Shown here: positions 24,240 through 33,144 of the stretch, piece after piece
Position numbering within the stretch: position 1 is the first letter of the stretch
Layout: every line of letters begins with the position of its first letter
Source: an uncultured Akkermansia sp.
GTDB taxonomy: Bacteria; Verrucomicrobiota; Verrucomicrobiia; Verrucomicrobiales; Akkermansiaceae
Direction: 5' to 3'
Assembly (NCBI GenBank): GCA_947589295.1
Contig: CANQBZ010000011.1
Span: 1 to 55,448, forward strand
Length of the DNA stretch: 55,448 nucleotides
Made by a program: the position numbers and the translations under genes
Notes under the pieces: model-generated
Seen by the model: only the letters and a program-made list of their open reading frames with translations
What the model was told of the DNA's origin: nothing
Database searches by the model: none

Positions 24240-24605
24240 TTAGTTGCACCAAACGTCCTTGGAGCCATCGGCGTTTTCAACTCCCTGATTGTAGAAAGAA
24301 ATGAGTTGCGTGTTGTCCGTGAATGTAAAACTGTGGGTTACCATGGGGGGGATGACGAAGAAGTCACCGGCTTTCATGGTGTATTCCTCGCGTTCCTTTC
24401 CGTCCGAACTTTCGACAAGCAAGCGAAACGCGCCGGAAATGACGTAGAACGCCTCAGTGTTTCTTTTGTGGAAATGACCGCCGCGATAGGCTCCCGCGAC
24501 AGAGGTGATATAGTTCACCTGCTTCCAGTCGCTGTGCACCAGCTGCGTCAGCGAGCCTCGGGTATCGCTGAATTCAAAATCGGGCTTGAGGAATTGAATG
24601 AGCAT
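24240..24605 (-). CDS. Cupin sugar-isomerase-like protein (CapF C-terminal/FdtA-like)
   Basis: A 121-residue cupin. DTRGSLTQLVHSDW begins the fold. HFHKRNTEAFYVISGAFRLL holds metal-binding His residues, and GDFFVIPPMVTHSFT has the second cupin motif. It resembles the 3,5-epimerase-like cupin domain found at the C-terminus of CapF and the single-domain FdtA/WxcM ketoisomerases. The partner is the reductase gene directly upstream (1-nt gap), so the two may act as a split CapF pair on a UDP- or dTDP-deoxysugar. A run of seven C on the coding strand is present but short. The start ATG is 24605. Confidence 0.75.
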   Translation of the reverse strand: MLIQFLKPDFEFSDTRGSLTQLVHSDWKQVNYITSVAGAYRGGHFHKRNTEAFYVISGAFRLLVESSDGKEREEYTMKAGDFFVIPPMVTHSFTFTDNTQLISFYNQGVENADGSKDVWCN

Positions 24606-24606
24606 A

Positions 24607-25488
24607 TCAGATCGTCAAATGAATCTCGGTGAGATTGAGGAGTTGCTTGAGCTTGTGGTTATCCAGAGTGCAGCTGGCGGCGCGCCTGGCTTTGAAGATA
24701 CCCGTATTTTGTTTCACAGATACCGGCTGAATCGGGGATGAGTCCAGTCTATATTTCTCCGCTAATGCCAGAGCAGCATCGTACTTGCTCATGACATCGT
24801 CCCCGGCGATGTTGACAATCTTTTCCGGGCAGGAACCGAATCTTTCTATCAAGGAAACCAAATAGAAAGCACACTGGTCAAAGCTGAGCGTCGAGCGATA
24901 AGAATCGGAGAACATCTCCACCGGCTTCCCGGCCTCAAGATCCGCCTTGATGCGGTCAAAGAAATGCGGGTGTCCCTCTACAAGAGAGGGTCCGAAAATA
25001 AAGGGAAACCGCACCACATTCAGACCCTTGGTCAGGCAGATATGCTCCGCCAGCGCTTTGTGCTTGCCGTACAGATTGACCGGTGAACATGGGTCCTCCT
25101 CCTTAAATTTTCTGTCCTTGGAACCTTCGCCGTACACCGTATCGGTGGAGGAGTAATAGAAACACCCTGCCCTGCGGAAGAGATGAACGGCCTGAGCCAG
25201 AGCCACAATATTGATCAGCCAAGCTTTTTCGGGGAACTCCTCGACCTGGTCCGGGTGATGAAATGCCGCCAGGTAAATGATTTTTGTCGATTCATCCACC
25301 CTGTCCGACAGTGACTGCAGGGCGGCGGCATCGCAGACATCCAACGGACACCATTCCACACGGGGATGAAAAAACGTCGGCTTGCACCTCTGGCAATAAG
25401 TCGCCAACACCTTCTCCTCGGTATGCTGCAGAACATTCTTCACGCAGTACCGGCCCAAATAACCGCTGGCTCCGACGATTAAATACAT
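24607..25488 (-). CDS. NAD(P)-dependent sugar reductase/epimerase (RmlD/CapF-like)
   Basis: A 293-residue extended short-chain dehydrogenase. The start chosen is ATG 25488, because MYLIVGASGYLG begins the nucleotide-binding fold with GASGYLG; an upstream in-frame ATG lies in the previous gene. It has STDTVYGEGS, NLYGKHKALAE with catalytic Tyr and Lys, and VRFPFIFGPS. The product would be a nucleotide-sugar reductase or epimerase. It overlaps the 1269-residue gene by 10 nt in another frame and is followed by a cupin gene. That recalls the reductase and cupin halves of CapF, here as separate proteins. The exact sugar is not decided by sequence. Confidence 0.8.
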   Translation of the reverse strand: MYLIVGASGYLGRYCVKNVLQHTEEKVLATYCQRCKPTFFHPRVEWCPLDVCDAAALQSLSDRVDESTKIIYLAAFHHPDQVEEFPEKAWLINIVALAQAVHLFRRAGCFYYSSTDTVYGEGSKDRKFKEEDPCSPVNLYGKHKALAEHICLTKGLNVVRFPFIFGPSLVEGHPHFFDRIKADLEAGKPVEMFSDSYRSTLSFDQCAFYLVSLIERFGSCPEKIVNIAGDDVMSKYDAALALAEKYRLDSSPIQPVSVKQNTGIFKARRAASCTLDNHKLKQLLNLTEIHLTI

Positions 25489-28400
25489 AAACGCTTCCGC
25501 TCCTGTTGAACTTGCTTGCATTCATCCTTCAAGCGTCCGATTTTCTCTTTCACGCGCTTACGTTTCGTTTGACTCCATGTGAAGAGAGAGTAGAGCTTAA
25601 GAACCTTGGCGTGATACTTGAGCTTCGATTGGTACAGCTTCAAGAACCACCTGCGGCGGCGTTCCTCAGTGCGCACAAAGGGAGCGCTCACAACAGAGGA
25701 TTGTCGTGTGAGCGGATGGAGAACCTGCCAAAGCTCGTACTCATACACGATCATTCCATGGATAAAGTTGATTTGCTTATCCCTGTCCATGGTCATGGGA
25801 TGTCCCGTTATCAGCGCCTCGTAACAACCGCACGTCATGCGCTCCGAGTAGGCAAAATCCCGCCTCAATTTGAAGCAGGCAACGTTGAGAAGCGCCGAAA
25901 CTTCCAATCCGTCCAGGCACGAGCTCACGGGCGCCGTCAAGATGTTTTCTATCTCCTTGTGCATCAAAAACATTCCACTCACGTTCTGAATTCGGTCCGG
26001 CCAGAAGCAGTCATAAATTTCCTTTGGCTTGATGAGCCCATTCAACAGGCGATAACGATTGGTATCTCGAGAATCCAGAAAAGTTCCCGAATAAGCGGCA
26101 ATTTTATCGGGATGGTCCTCCAAAGTGCGTTTCAGCGTCGTGATGTGATCCCGGAACATGGTCTCATAACCGTCCAGAATGCACAGATAATCATGAGGTA
26201 TTTGATGAATCACATCGAAAAGCATCTGCCCCCGAGTCATCCATTTGTACTGCAGTTGATCAAAGATGGGATAAGAGCGGAGAGAAATCTTGATGTTGGC
26301 TGCATGAGCGGCGAGATACAATTCTATTCTCTCTTTCAGAGACTGTTCGCAACAGACTGCCAATACAATGTTCTTATCGTACTGTTTGCTGATATTGCGG
26401 ATAGAATTCTCGAGTAATTTCCTCTCCCGATCACCAAAAATTGTTGAATCCACAAAGTGGACGGCAAGCGATATGGTTTCGTTATTCTTGGCGTACAAAG
26501 CTTCAGCAACCGCTTTCTTGCGATTTTCATGATTGTTGATGATACCGGTTAACTGCTTCTCCAGCGCGAACTTTTCTAGGAAGATTTTCTGCGCTTTTTC
26601 CGCCAATTTCTGCGCCAGATTTCTGTTGTTCCTGATCCAATCTAGGTGTCCCTTGATTTGGCGGAACATCCGCTCGGGGTGGTCTTTATCAAAATCAACG
26701 TACAGAATGGAATCGCCAAAGTGCTTTTTAATGAACCGATTTGCATCAGATATGATGACAGCGCCGGCAGCGCACCCCTCGTACACGCGATTGGTGGCAG
26801 ACCCCGCCCGATAATGGAAATCAGACGAAAGAACTAAAACGACACCGCATTGGTGCGCTTCTTCGATAAGTGAGAAACCATCGAAGGGGATGCGGCCCTT
26901 GTACGATCTATAACCCTGCCAATTGTTGGGCGGACCATAAAATTTGACATTATCCAGTTGGTCCAGCTGATGGAACAGGCTCTCATGTCTCGGAACAGTT
27001 CCAACCATTTTTTCCCAGTTGATCCCACAATAAAATAGGGTTGGATTCTCTAAGTTTGGTTCTTTTATAGCTGTCGCCGGCAGGCTAGCTGTCAGCGAAG
27101 AGGCTCCTTCCAAATGACGAGGTGAGTCGATGCACATGGCCTGCAAATGCTCGGACATGCCACCATCATCGTAAATCAAGAAATCATCATTTGATATGAT
27201 ATTCTTAACTATATGGACGTAAGAATCGTACTGCAATGGAATACAGGGAGGGTTCCATAACGCTTTATAGGCAAACGTATCAAGATTCTTAAAATCTTCA
27301 TAATGAATAATTAAAAGAAATTTGACAGTCTCGTCATTCAGGACTTGAGGAGTCACTCGATATTTTTCATCAAGGATGTGTCGTTCCTTCGAAATAACAA
27401 CGACTTCATATCCCAAGTTAGTCGCAGCAACTTTAAATCGACTCAGAAATTCAACTTCTCCACTTTGGGCGTCTCCGGGCCATGTGTACACCACAGCGAT
27501 CGTTTTTTCTCTGTCACAAAAAGGAACCAAACTCACATAATTTTGGATGTCTCCGATACCGGTCACATAGCCTACGGATGATAAAACCTTTCGCGTTGCG
27601 TCATTCAAAGCATTGTAGAAATGCACAAAGGGGATCACGCAAGCCAATGGGGAAATCTCAACCGGGAGAGGATCGACTACCTGTTTATAATCTCTGATAA
27701 AATCGATAATTCCCTTCATCAAACGCTTGTTAGCCTCCATCCGAGCTTCTTCGACAGGGTTCGTCCGTTGTTCCATAGGAACACATTTTCCTTGTTTCTC
27801 CTCGATTTTCACACAACCCAAGTGCGGGGCGGAGAAAATCAATTCGAAGATAGCCAGTGCCGGATTGACTAATTCAGCGATGTAGGAAGGCTGACTCTCA
27901 TTCATCAAAAACGCCTGCACACTCATGTCCTCATCTCCGAACACGGGGTGTGTGGCTAAATAGAAGCCCTGAATATTTTGACGCTTTCCGGCTTGGGCAA
28001 TCGTGTTGATGACACTTCTTTGGACAGAGGCTCGCCAACCGACATCGACAAATGCGACCTTTTTGTCCAGGAGACCGACTTGCTCGAAGTAGGCCATGGA
28101 AGTTTTACGTTCTTTCTTGGCATAGCGCAGCAACTCCTTTTCATTTTTGATAAAGAATGCTTTAAGCTGTTCTTTATTTGAATCTGTCAGGAGTTCTCCC
28201 TGATCGAAATTTTTTCTAAATCTTGATGTTAAAACCTCATCGTCAATTTTCAAAGAATCCCAGTACTCGCCGAAGGTCAAGCCACTGCCTGCCTGATCCA
28301 CAAGATAGATCAAAAAAATGTCATCGACTTTTTTTAAGCCCGAGAAAAGGTAAGCCCGTCGAGATGCGTAAAAATACCGACTGTCATAGTCCGGGTAGTA

Positions 28401-29288
28401 TTCTTTGAAGATTTGCATGGGGATATAACCATCCCGGGAAGCAAAAATGAGTTGCTTGATTTTTTTCTCGCGGAACTGCTTATCCAGCCACGAACAATAC
28501 CCATAGAGTACTAAACCGGCGTACTTGTACCCGAAATTTTCCCATGCATCGTGGCTTTCGGAATTTCTCCTCAAAATGAGGGATTTCGCAACGGATACGG
28601 GTATCTCATCACAATGTTCGGAAAAGGACAATATGAACCGTTCCGTCTCTTTTTGGGCGTTGATGCTATTCGCTGTCTCATAAAGCCAACAGTCTATGCC
28701 CAGTCGGGAGGGCATTTTATAATCGCCGTGGTAATTATCACCGATATGCAAGATATCCGACGGCTTGCACTGCATGCGCCGGATGATCTCTCCGTACAGA
28801 TGCCCACTGGCTTTGCTTAGCTTGATATCAGACGACAAGAAAAGCTCATCGTACCCCGTGTAATCATTCTTCTGAAGAATCGCCTCAATGGTTTCCTTCT
28901 TCAAGTACATATCGGAAGCAATGACAATCTTCTTGTTGTGTGTTTTTGCATACTCGAAGACCTCATGCATGTACTTGTCCTGACAGCACACATTGATTTC
29001 CTGAGCGATTTCCACCGCCTTGAGAGGGAATAACTCGTCGGGCAACTCGTCATAAATCTCATTGAGCGTTGTTTCCTCCAACCCTTTTTTCTGTGCCTTC
29101 GCACGTGCATTGGCTTCGGCTGTTTCTCTCAGGTATTGGAAATTCTTTATTTTCTTGGAAACTTCAATATGTCTGAATAGATCTGTTGGTTTGTTGTACG
29201 CACGAATAATTAAAGTATCAAAGATATCAAATGAAATAATTTGGTGGGTATCAATCAGTTCTTTTAGGTTATCTAACATGTTTTGCAT
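25479..29288 (-). CDS. Three-part protein: HAD-like domain, CgeB/GT4-like glycosyltransferase, second GT-like domain
   Basis: A 1269-residue cytosolic protein. Residues 1-215 are a HAD domain with nucleophile motif SFDIFDTL (Asp21, Asp24) and HIGDNYHGDYKMP as motif IV. Residues about 230-590 contain SWLDKQFREKKIKQLIFASRDG and SRYFYASRRAYLF, a region that often follows such HADs in polysaccharide clusters. Residues about 593-930 resemble a CgeB/GT4 glycosyltransferase: PTLFYCGINWEKM, KFYGPP, SDFHYRAGSATNRVYEG, then a CAAG loop. Residues 940-1269 look like a further sugar-transfer or sugar-binding domain with CILDGYETMF (D-x-E/D-like). Together these suggest one enzyme that makes or attaches a modified sugar. 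It ends inside the start of the reductase gene. Confidence 0.75.
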   Translation of the reverse strand: MQNMLDNLKELIDTHQIISFDIFDTLIIRAYNKPTDLFRHIEVSKKIKNFQYLRETAEANARAKAQKKGLEETTLNEIYDELPDELFPLKAVEIAQEINVCCQDKYMHEVFEYAKTHNKKIVIASDMYLKKETIEAILQKNDYTGYDELFLSSDIKLSKASGHLYGEIIRRMQCKPSDILHIGDNYHGDYKMPSRLGIDCWLYETANSINAQKETERFILSFSEHCDEIPVSVAKSLILRRNSESHDAWENFGYKYAGLVLYGYCSWLDKQFREKKIKQLIFASRDGYIPMQIFKEYYPDYDSRYFYASRRAYLFSGLKKVDDIFLIYLVDQAGSGLTFGEYWDSLKIDDEVLTSRFRKNFDQGELLTDSNKEQLKAFFIKNEKELLRYAKKERKTSMAYFEQVGLLDKKVAFVDVGWRASVQRSVINTIAQAGKRQNIQGFYLATHPVFGDEDMSVQAFLMNESQPSYIAELVNPALAIFELIFSAPHLGCVKIEEKQGKCVPMEQRTNPVEEARMEANKRLMKGIIDFIRDYKQVVDPLPVEISPLACVIPFVHFYNALNDATRKVLSSVGYVTGIGDIQNYVSLVPFCDREKTIAVVYTWPGDAQSGEVEFLSRFKVAATNLGYEVVVISKERHILDEKYRVTPQVLNDETVKFLLIIHYEDFKNLDTFAYKALWNPPCIPLQYDSYVHIVKNIISNDDFLIYDDGGMSEHLQAMCIDSPRHLEGASSLTASLPATAIKEPNLENPTLFYCGINWEKMVGTVPRHESLFHQLDQLDNVKFYGPPNNWQGYRSYKGRIPFDGFSLIEEAHQCGVVLVLSSDFHYRAGSATNRVYEGCAAGAVIISDANRFIKKHFGDSILYVDFDKDHPERMFRQIKGHLDWIRNNRNLAQKLAEKAQKIFLEKFALEKQLTGIINNHENRKKAVAEALYAKNNETISLAVHFVDSTIFGDRERKLLENSIRNISKQYDKNIVLAVCCEQSLKERIELYLAAHAANIKISLRSYPIFDQLQYKWMTRGQMLFDVIHQIPHDYLCILDGYETMFRDHITTLKRTLEDHPDKIAAYSGTFLDSRDTNRYRLLNGLIKPKEIYDCFWPDRIQNVSGMFLMHKEIENILTAPVSSCLDGLEVSALLNVACFKLRRDFAYSERMTCGCYEALITGHPMTMDRDKQINFIHGMIVYEYELWQVLHPLTRQSSVVSAPFVRTEERRRRWFLKLYQSKLKYHAKVLKLYSLFTWSQTKRKRVKEKIGRLKDECKQVQQERKRLCI

Positions 29289-29300
29289 TTCGATGTTTTG

Positions 29301-30509
29301 CTAAAATTTTTTCATGTGTCCGACACCCGCTCTGCGAGCGGCTTCCAAATCGCTCTCCGTGTCCCCGATGAGGGTCGAGCGAGAGAGAGCAATGTTGAGA
29401 TCGCGAGCAGCGGCAAGAATCATGCCGGGGTTGGGTTTGCGGAAAAACGAGCGACGCCGGAAAGGAGCCATGCCATCGACGTGGAAAGGACAGAAGTACT
29501 CGGCATCGATGGGGCAAGCCTGCTTTTCAAATTCCGCATGAACGTAATCCCGGAATCGGAAATAATCCTCCATTGTGTAGAGTCCCTTGGCGATGCCGGC
29601 CTGATTGGTGATAACCACCAGGAGCTGTCCCTGAGCTTTTGCCCGGCGGCAGATATCGAAGATGCCATCGATGAACTCGCAATCTTCAATTTTGTAGACG
29701 TGGCGCTTATCGACGCAAATCACGCCGTCACGATCCAAGAACAAAGCGGGGTGCAGGGGCTTGCCGAGGATGCGCTCCTTCAACTCGCATTGGGCCAGGG
29801 CAAGGCTTTCCGGGATGCCGATGTCGATGAAGTAGCCCTCCGCAGTGAGGAACCGCGGGTGAAGCGAGCGGACATCGGGTTCGAGGACGTCCTTCTCGAA
29901 GGAAAAACGGCGGGGAAGATTGGCGGGGAAGAGCTTCCTGCTGATCTTGTAAACACCGGCGTTGACGAGACCTGGCGTGTGCTCGGGGCTTTTTTCAAGC
30001 AGGGAGAGAACGCGACCATCGGCAACCTCAGCTCGACCGTAGCGGTTGGCATCCTCCACGTGCACCAGCACGAGGCCGAGGGGGTCATGCCTGCAGGAGA
30101 GGAGGAGTTTGTTGTAATCGACCTTGACGTAAGAATCGCCATTGAGGACAAGGGCATCATCCAGATGGAAGAGATCGAAGGCCTGTTTGATGGCGCCGCC
30201 GGTGCCGAGGGGTTCGGACTCCTCGGAATAAAGAACAGGAATGCCCAGGAAATTATCCCCGAAATGCTCTTGAATCACCTCCTTCATGAAGGAGACGCAG
30301 AGAATGATTTGCCCCGGGTCCGCGAGGGCGACATCGCGCAGAAGCAGCTCCAGGAACGGAATCCCATCAATATCCGCCATCGGTTTCGGGCGATCCGGGA
30401 GGACGGAGCGAAGCCGCGTGCCGAGACCTCCCGCCAGAACCACGACGCTCTCCGGCGCCAGAGAACAGGTGAAGCATGGCGGAGCGCTGGGTGTGCGGAA
30501 GTCAGGCAT
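29301..30509 (-). CDS. Fused D-glycero-D-manno-heptose 1-P guanylyltransferase and HAD phosphatase (HddC-GmhB-like)
   Basis: A 402-residue protein starting at ATG 30509, inside the end of the kinase gene (8-nt overlap). Residues 22-240 are a nucleotidyltransferase: VVVLAGGLGTRLRSVLPDRP with GGxGTR, then EPLGTGGAIK and LVLNGDSYVKVD. This matches HddC, which makes GDP-D-glycero-alpha-D-manno-heptose from the 1-phosphate. Residues 250-402 are a GmhB-like HAD: ALFLDRDGVICVDK, LLVVITNQAGIAKG, TLIGDTESDLEAARRAGVG. The zinc loop seems partly lost, since CPFH is kept but the second pair of cysteines is replaced near RRSFFRKPNPGM. The fusion covers two of the four steps. The kinase and isomerase lie upstream. 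Confidence 0.85.
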   Translation of the reverse strand: MPDFRTPSAPPCFTCSLAPESVVVLAGGLGTRLRSVLPDRPKPMADIDGIPFLELLLRDVALADPGQIILCVSFMKEVIQEHFGDNFLGIPVLYSEESEPLGTGGAIKQAFDLFHLDDALVLNGDSYVKVDYNKLLLSCRHDPLGLVLVHVEDANRYGRAEVADGRVLSLLEKSPEHTPGLVNAGVYKISRKLFPANLPRRFSFEKDVLEPDVRSLHPRFLTAEGYFIDIGIPESLALAQCELKERILGKPLHPALFLDRDGVICVDKRHVYKIEDCEFIDGIFDICRRAKAQGQLLVVITNQAGIAKGLYTMEDYFRFRDYVHAEFEKQACPIDAEYFCPFHVDGMAPFRRRSFFRKPNPGMILAAARDLNIALSRSTLIGDTESDLEAARRAGVGHMKKF

Positions 30510-31518
30510 TGGCAGCGGCAAAAGAAAAATTGGGCGTATTCAGGATGATTTGACAGCCCTGCTCATCGAAGGAGAAGGGAACATAAACAAGGTTGCGCAG
30601 GACCTCTTTGATGCGAGGCTGGAGCTCCGGGCGCGCGTAAAAAAGCATGAATCCGCCGCCGCCGGCGCCCAGCAGCTTGCCGCCGAGAGCTCCATTTTTC
30701 ATCGCTATCTCGTAGATATCATCCACATGGTTGTTCGTGATCTTCTCTGCCAGAGAGCGTTTGAGAATCCACGTCTCATGCAGCAGCTTGCCGAAATCGT
30801 CCAAGTCTTCCGTTTCCCCGGTCAACACCCGGCAGGCATCATCAACGAGGGAAGCCATCTGGGAGAGAAGAGACGTGTTGTCCTTGACGGCATCTGCCTG
30901 TCTCTGCGCAAAGTCGGCGGAGATGCGTGTGGTTCCCGTAAAAAAGAGCATGAGGCAGCGGCTGAACTCTCTCTTGCGCGCATCGTCAATGGACAGGGAA
31001 GAGACGGAGAACGAGCCATTCGGGCTGATGCTGATTTGATTCAACCCACCGTACGCAACGGCAATCTGATCCTGAATGCCCCCGGTTTCCTTGAGAATTT
31101 CGCGTTCCAGGTAGATGGCCTCACGCGCCAGGTCATGCCGGGAGATCGTCTCACCTTTCAGAGCATGCACCGCCTTAAGCAGACCCACGCAGAAAGAGGA
31201 AGACGAACCGATGCCGGAGCGCGTCGGCAGGTCGCGCTGGTTGCTGATTTCAACACCGTGCGGCACCCGGTGGTGCAGAAGCGCGGCACGAACGGCATTG
31301 TGCTGGATATCCTCGAAACAATCCGTGTATTCGGTAATGTTCCACGCAATACGGTTCTTGTATTCCGGGTGGAAAGGCGGGAGGTAACGGCAAGAGATGT
31401 AGTTGTAATAGCCGATGCTGGTGGAGAGAATGCGCCCTCCATGCTGTTGATACCACCCGGGATAATCGGTGCCTCCGCCAAAGAAGGAGATGCGGTACGG
31501 TGTTTTGGTGATAATCAT
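30502..31518 (-). CDS. hddA: D-glycero-D-manno-heptose 7-phosphate kinase (HddA-like GHMP kinase)
   Basis: A 338-residue GHMP kinase starting at ATG 31518 (MIITKTPYRISFFGGGTDYP). The N-terminal substrate motif is GGGTDYPGWYQQHGG. The ATP-binding motif is LPTRSGIGSSSSFCVGLL, and the C-terminal AGGGGFMLFY is typical. HddA phosphorylates heptose 7-phosphate at C1 to make the 1,7-bisphosphate, ahead of HddC. Placement with GmhA, HddC and a GDP-sugar dehydratase supports the GDP-heptose route rather than the ADP-heptose (HldE) route. It follows the isomerase stop by 1 nt and overlaps the next gene by 8 nt. Confidence 0.9.
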   Translation of the reverse strand: MIITKTPYRISFFGGGTDYPGWYQQHGGRILSTSIGYYNYISCRYLPPFHPEYKNRIAWNITEYTDCFEDIQHNAVRAALLHHRVPHGVEISNQRDLPTRSGIGSSSSFCVGLLKAVHALKGETISRHDLAREAIYLEREILKETGGIQDQIAVAYGGLNQISISPNGSFSVSSLSIDDARKREFSRCLMLFFTGTTRISADFAQRQADAVKDNTSLLSQMASLVDDACRVLTGETEDLDDFGKLLHETWILKRSLAEKITNNHVDDIYEIAMKNGALGGKLLGAGGGGFMLFYARPELQPRIKEVLRNLVYVPFSFDEQGCQIILNTPNFSFAAANA

Positions 31519-31519
31519 G

Positions 31520-32098
31520 TTACTTGCTGCTGCCAAAGAAGTGTTTTTCAACGAGACCGCAAATGATGTGTCCACAAGCAATGTGCATTTCCTGGATGTT
31601 GTTGGTGACGGAGGAAGGAACGGTCAGACACAAATCCGCCTTCTCTTTCATCGCTCCGCCGCCTTCGCCGGTGAATGCCGCAGTGCGGATGCCGAGCTCC
31701 TTCGCTACGTCAAAGGCATCGAGAATATTCTTGGAGTTGCCGGAAGTGGAAATGCCGACGAGCACGTCTCCCTCCGCGCCGATCCCCCGAAGCTGGCGCG
31801 AAAATACTTTCTCGTAGCCATAATCATTGCCGATAGCCGTGAGGGCTGAGGTGTCCACCGTCAGCGCCAGGGCGGGAAGAGGCGCGCGGTCGATTTTGTA
31901 ACGCCCCATCAGTTCGGCAGCCAGGTGCTGCGAATCCGCCGCAGAACCTCCGTTCCCGCAAAAGATGACTTTGTTGCCCACGGACAGGGCCTCAATCCAC
32001 ATCTCGGCAATTTGTTTGATGACGGCAGCTTGTCCGGTCAGTCGGGTGAAATTCTCAGCGATTTCTCCGAGTTCTTTTTCAATGTCTTTCATATCCAC
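31520..32098 (-). CDS. gmhA: Phosphoheptose isomerase (GmhA)
   Basis: A 192-residue SIS-domain isomerase. It converts sedoheptulose 7-phosphate to D-glycero-D-manno-heptose 7-phosphate, the first step of nucleotide-heptose synthesis. Signature segments are FCGNGGSAADSQHLAAEL and TVDTSALTAIGNDYGYEKVF, both typical of GmhA, plus GDVLVGISTSGNSKNILDAF for the phosphate-binding loop. Length and motifs are normal for the family. It is 14 nt after the dehydratase gene and 1 nt before the kinase gene. Confidence 0.95.
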   Translation of the reverse strand: MDMKDIEKELGEIAENFTRLTGQAAVIKQIAEMWIEALSVGNKVIFCGNGGSAADSQHLAAELMGRYKIDRAPLPALALTVDTSALTAIGNDYGYEKVFSRQLRGIGAEGDVLVGISTSGNSKNILDAFDVAKELGIRTAAFTGEGGGAMKEKADLCLTVPSSVTNNIQEMHIACGHIICGLVEKHFFGSSK

Positions 32099-32112
32099 TT
32101 GGGTTGATCGTT

Positions 32113-33141
32113 TCAGCGCTGCAAAAACTGGTCGCCTCGGTTGACGCGCTCGCGCCAGTAGTTGAGCAGATCAGTCATGGTTTGCTCAAAGCTGATCTGC
32201 GGTTTCCAGCCGGTGTGTTTTTCAAATTTGGAAGTGTCGGGAATTTGGAGGTCGGCATCTATCGGGCGCAGACGCTCCGGGTCCACATGGATGCTGATCT
32301 CGTCCTTCCGGGGAGAAAGGGAGAGCAAGAAGTCGAGCATCTCCCCTACCTTGCAGGTGTAGGCGCCGCCGATGTTGTAATACTCCCCGGGAATCGGGTC
32401 CACCGTGACGAGCATGTAGTACGCACGCACGGCATCCCGCACGTCCGCAAACGTGCGCAGTGAATCCAGATTCCCCACCTCCACCACAGGCGGCAGCTTG
32501 TCCGCCTCAATCATGGCGATCTGCTTGGCAAACGTGCTCTCGGCGAAGACATCTCCCCGGCGCGGTCCCGTGTGGGTAAACATCCGCGTGGTCATCACCG
32601 TCATGCCGTACGCTTCCGCGTAATAGCGCCCGATGAGATCCGTCCCCACTTTGGAGATGGCGTAGGGGGATGCCGGATGGAAAGTGCACTCCTCATTGAT
32701 CACGCCGCCCATCTCGGCGAGCTTCTCTTTGCGAACACGTCCGAAAACTTCCGAGGAGGCGCAGACATGAATCACGGCATGGGGAGCGTGCTTCCTCAGC
32801 GCCTCCAGAACGCGCGCTGTCCCTTGGATGTTCGTGTCCAATGTGTCCAGCGGCGCATCAAACGAGGTCTTGGGATAACTCTGCGCGGCAAGGTGGAAAA
32901 CGTAGTCCGGGACGATGGAGGCGATGGCTGTATCGATGGACATGGTGTCGCGCAAATCCCCGTAGACAAGGTGGATGCGCTGTTTGGCATTGATGGAATC
33001 GACCCAGTGCCGAATGTTATCCAGTAGGCTGCGCCAACGGCACAGTCCGTATATATCCCAGTCCGTCTCCTTCATCAGGAGATCGGCCAGATGGGAGCCT
33101 ACCATTCCGGTGATGCCGGTGATGAGTGCTTTTTTTGCCAT
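32113..33141 (-). CDS. GDP-sugar 4,6-dehydratase (GMD/DmhA-like)
   Basis: A 342-residue extended SDR. ITGITGMVGSHLADLL is the NAD(P)-binding GxxGxxG, with VFHLAAQSYPKTSFDAP in the expected place. Catalytic Ser is in SSEVFG, and Tyr and Lys are in YAISKVG. The ARTIVE-region is SLRTFADVRDAVRAY, and IGGAYTCKVGEML follows. This pattern is that of GDP-mannose 4,6-dehydratases and the GDP-heptose enzyme DmhA. With GmhA, HddA and HddC-GmhB beside it, the likely substrate is GDP-D-glycero-manno-heptose, giving a 4-keto-6-deoxyheptose. A plain GDP-mannose substrate cannot be excluded from sequence. It starts 3 nt after the GT2 gene. Confidence 0.85.
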   Translation of the reverse strand: MAKKALITGITGMVGSHLADLLMKETDWDIYGLCRWRSLLDNIRHWVDSINAKQRIHLVYGDLRDTMSIDTAIASIVPDYVFHLAAQSYPKTSFDAPLDTLDTNIQGTARVLEALRKHAPHAVIHVCASSEVFGRVRKEKLAEMGGVINEECTFHPASPYAISKVGTDLIGRYYAEAYGMTVMTTRMFTHTGPRRGDVFAESTFAKQIAMIEADKLPPVVEVGNLDSLRTFADVRDAVRAYYMLVTVDPIPGEYYNIGGAYTCKVGEMLDFLLSLSPRKDEISIHVDPERLRPIDADLQIPDTSKFEKHTGWKPQISFEQTMTDLLNYWRERVNRGDQFLQR

Positions 33142-33144
33142 AAT

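Noticed and set aside
27500..28200. Splitting the 1269-residue gene into several genes
   Set aside because: The frame is open throughout with continuous, plausible protein sequence and no internal ribosome site that would suggest a break.
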